Below are positions 6,358-7,989 of a DNA stretch of 7,989 nucleotides, one piece after another. A program made the translations under genes and the position numbers. Source of the DNA: an uncultured Gammaproteobacteria bacterium (GTDB taxonomy: Bacteria; Pseudomonadota; Gammaproteobacteria; Pseudomonadales; Pseudohongiellaceae); NCBI GenBank assembly GCA_903889815.1, contig CAISYX010000310.1:1-7989 (forward strand), in the 5' to 3' direction. How positions within the stretch are numbered: the first letter of the stretch is position 1; each line of letters opens with the position of its first letter. Below the pieces are notes generated by a model, which saw only the letters and a list, made by a program, of their open reading frames with translations, was not told where the DNA came from and made no database searches.

Positions 6358-6363
6358 AGTATG
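6358..6363 (-). promoter_or_regulatory. Candidate -10 element of the six-gene operon
   Basis: The minus strand reads CATACT, five of six matches to TATAAT-like hexamers of the TATACT type. It lies 10 bp downstream of the tandem CTTAAG-type box and 39 bp before the start codon. No good -35 hexamer exists at the proper spacing. This is typical of promoters where an OmpR-family activator bound over the -35 position replaces it. The assignment rests on position and is tentative. Confidence 0.35.
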
Positions 6364-6373
6364 CGCAGGGAGT

Positions 6374-6390
6374 CTTAAGGAATTCTTAAA
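6374..6390 (-). promoter_or_regulatory. PmrA/BasR-type tandem response-regulator box
   Basis: The minus strand reads TTTAAG-AATTC-CTTAAG. This matches exactly the PmrA (BasR) box described in enterobacteria, (C/T)TTAA(G/T)-N5-(C/T)TTAA(G/T): two direct half-sites 11 bp apart, as bound head-to-tail by OmpR-family response regulators (QseB uses a similar site). It sits where the -35 region of the operon promoter would be. Control by a PmrA/QseB-like two-component system is inference; the regulator itself is not in the window. Because the half-site TTAA is self-complementary, the plus strand gives a near match too, but with one mismatch (CTTAAA), so the better orientation faces the operon. Confidence 0.5.
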
Positions 6391-6425
6391 GGGTCTGGCA
6401 GAAGCGCTGCGGCGCGTGGGGGGGT

Positions 6426-6443
6426 ATTGCAACTAATTGTAAT
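6426..6443. promoter_or_regulatory. Imperfect 18-bp dyad, possible operator
   Basis: ATTGCAACTAATTGTAAT equals its reverse complement at 14 of 18 positions. It sits in the middle of the divergent region, about 100 bp from each start codon, where a dimeric regulator could act on either side. The match to a Fur box is poor. AT-rich stretches often give such symmetry by chance, so this is a weak call. Confidence 0.2.
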
Positions 6444-6546
6444 CAAAGAGGATCATGGTCTTCCGATAGGGTATATTGTCGCACCTTTGCCAAGATACCT
6501 GCCTGTCATCTGTTTCAACAAATTCAATTAATTCGAGATTTATCAA

Positions 6547-7989
6547 ATGCCTAAACTGCTCAATCCGGTGCCCCGCGGGTCACTCGCTGCGGCCATTTCC
6601 TCCGCCTTGCTGGCGTTGGCCAGCCCGCTGCTGCATGCCCAGGACGCCATTCCCCAGCTGACTCAGATCGATGAAGACGCGGCAGGCATCCGCCTGGATG
6701 GCAGGATGGACGAGGGCATCTGGCAGAACATTCCCTATATCGACGGCATGCGCGTGGTGATTCCGGACACCCTTGCCGAACCTGCCTACGAGACTCATAC
6801 CCGTATTTTCTACACCGAGCGCGGCATGTACGTGGGCGTGATGAACTATCAGCCTGCCGACACCATCGTGGCGCGGATGACCTCCCGGGACACCCGGCTG
6901 GAACGCGACGGCTTCGTTTTCAATATCGACCCGTCCGGCGAGGGCCTCTATGGCTACATGATGCGCATCAATCTGGGCGGCTCCATGACCGATGGCACCA
7001 TCCTGCCGGAGCGCCAGCTGAACCTGCAGTGGGATGGCTCCTGGGATGCCGAGACCAGTGTGGTGGAAGGTGGCTGGTCGGCAGAGATCTTCGTGCCCTG
7101 GTCCATGATCGCATTGCCGCAGGTGGCAGGCGATGTTCGTCGCATGGGAATCTACACGGAGCGCCAGATTGGCTCCACGGGCGAGACCTGGTCTTTTCCC
7201 GCGCTGCCCGAAACGGTGAACGAGTTCCTTTCCGCATTCCAGAAGTACGAGTTGAAGGACATAGAGCCGCGTACCCAGATCACCTATTACCCTTACGTGT
7301 CGACGACGCACGATGCCATCAAGGAAGAGACCACGGCGCGTACGGGTGCCGAGGTGTTCTGGCGTCCGTCCTCCAACATGCAGATTTCCGCCACACTCAA
7401 TCCCGATTTCGGCAACGTGGAATCCGATGATGTGGTGGTCAACCTGACGGCCTTCGAGACCTTCTTCCCAGAGAAGCGCTCTTTCTTCCTGGAAGGCCAG
7501 GACGTCTTCAATACCTCCCCGCGCTCCCAGGGAGCCCGTGGTCCGGGCGGCCCGTCGACGCTGCTCAACACGCGCCGCATCGGTGGCCAGGCCTTGTACA
7601 CTTTGCCGACCGGCGTGACGGCAACGGCGACAGACCTGAGTCAGCCTTCCGACTTGCTGGGTGCCGTCAAGCTGACCGGCCAGAGTGGCAGCTGGCGTTA
7701 CGGCACCTTGCTGGCCTCTGAAGATGATTCCGAGATTCGCGGCCGTGACCGCCGTGGCAACCGCGTGAAACTGCAGGCCGAAGGTCGTGACTTTGCCGTG
7801 GCGCGATTATTGTATGAAGACACGTCGGGCGGTGGTCGACGCGCCATCGGCTGGATGGGCACCGATGTGTCCCATGACACCGTTGACGCCACGGTGAACG
7901 GCATCGACGTGCACTACTTCTCGGCCGACACGCGCTGGGTCGCTGACGGCCAGTTCCTGTACAGCGATGCCGATGGCGTGACCGGTGCC
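6547..7989 (+). CDS. DUF5916 domain protein with CBM9-like domain (3' end outside window)
   Basis: The frame runs open from the ATG at 6547 to the right edge: 481 residues, C-terminus missing. Residues 1-31 form a signal peptide (basic start, hydrophobic SALLALASPLL, HAQ). Residues about 40-200 resemble a CBM9-like sandwich domain (IRLDGRMDEGIW, THTRIFYTERGMYVGV, DGFVFNIDPSG, WSAEIFVPWSMI). From about 240 the DUF5916 region begins. Its hallmark runs from LNPDFGNVESDD (284-295) through VVNLTAFETFFPEKR to SFFLEG (ending 317). Family members are usually about 700-900 residues, and their C-terminal part is predicted to be an outer-membrane barrel, so perhaps a third to almost a half is missing here. 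Function is unknown; the CBM9-like part is also found in proteins that do not act on sugars. The Shine-Dalgarno is weak (GAG 9 nt upstream). It is divergent from the operon, and shared regulation is possible but not shown. Confidence 0.85.
   Translation, partial: MPKLLNPVPRGSLAAAISSALLALASPLLHAQDAIPQLTQIDEDAAGIRLDGRMDEGIWQNIPYIDGMRVVIPDTLAEPAYETHTRIFYTERGMYVGVMNYQPADTIVARMTSRDTRLERDGFVFNIDPSGEGLYGYMMRINLGGSMTDGTILPERQLNLQWDGSWDAETSVVEGGWSAEIFVPWSMIALPQVAGDVRRMGIYTERQIGSTGETWSFPALPETVNEFLSAFQKYELKDIEPRTQITYYPYVSTTHDAIKEETTARTGAEVFWRPSSNMQISATLNPDFGNVESDDVVVNLTAFETFFPEKRSFFLEGQDVFNTSPRSQGARGPGGPSTLLNTRRIGGQALYTLPTGVTATATDLSQPSDLLGAVKLTGQSGSWRYGTLLASEDDSEIRGRDRRGNRVKLQAEGRDFAVARLLYEDTSGGGRRAIGWMGTDVSHDTVDATVNGIDVHYFSADTRWVADGQFLYSDADGVTGA

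Larger units (their letters stand above)
6319..6546. promoter_or_regulatory. Divergent intergenic control region
   Basis: These 228 bp separate the minus-strand operon from the plus-strand DUF5916-type gene and must hold the promoters of both, unless either is read from further away. The operon side has the tandem response-regulator box and a candidate -10. The half next to the DUF5916-type gene is markedly AT-rich against the GC-rich coding background, with TATATT at 6472-6477, but no convincing paired -35 could be assigned. An imperfect dyad lies at 6426-6443. No small gene, tRNA or terminator was seen. Confidence 0.65.

Noticed and set aside
6319..6432. Longer start for the TlpA-like protein at 6432
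   Set aside because: It would bury the signal peptide behind 38 basic, proline-rich residues. The ATG at 6318 has a well-placed AGGAG, and the probable promoter lies inside the extension.
6426..6443. Fur box in the divergent region
   Set aside because: The dyad agrees with the 19-bp Fur consensus at fewer than half of its positions, so I kept it only as an unassigned imperfect dyad.

Overview
The window is GC-rich DNA from a Gammaproteobacterium, probably a Pseudomonas-like one. The strongest taxonomic clue is a Pseudomonas-type REP element at the left edge (minus-strand core GGGAGCGGGCTTGCCCGCGA after a GTGG tetranucleotide). The DsbD, TlpA, DUF3570, DUF4266 and ApbE proteins all have a proteobacterial look. 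The genus cannot be fixed from this window alone.

Layout. Positions 1-83 hold the REP element and no gene. Positions 84-6318 hold six minus-strand genes that read as one operon. In transcription order they are: a periplasmic TlpA-like thioredoxin (6318-5830), a small DUF4266 lipoprotein with a Gly/Cys tail (5833-5585), a DUF3570 outer-membrane beta-barrel protein (5567-4371), an ApbE-family FAD:protein FMN transferase (4362-3466), full-length DsbD (3473-1617) and an RTX/cadherin-like secreted protein (1604-84). Junctions are a 4-bp ATGA overlap, gaps of 17 and 8 nt, an 8-bp overlap and a 12-nt gap. Positions 6319-6546 are a divergent control region with an exact match to the PmrA/BasR-type tandem box in front of the operon. 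From 6547 to the right edge, a plus-strand gene encodes a DUF5916-type protein (CBM9-like domain plus the start of a predicted barrel) that runs out of the window.

How the genes may work together (inference). DsbD passes electrons from the cytoplasm to periplasmic thioredoxin-fold proteins. TlpA could carry them to a thiol target, for which the terminal Cys-Gly-Cys of the DUF4266 lipoprotein is the obvious candidate in the operon. ApbE proteins attach FMN to Ser/Thr in a Dxx(S/T)GA(S/T) motif. Two other products of this operon carry that motif: DUF3570 (DAISGAS, residues 94-100) and the RTX protein (DSVSGAS, residues 57-63). The operon can therefore be read as a cell-envelope redox module combining a thiol relay, a possibly flavinylated outer-membrane barrel and a possibly flavinylated secreted protein. 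No such function has been shown from this sequence. The ApbE here also carries Gly where the family usually has a metal-binding Asp, and it lacks a signal peptide.
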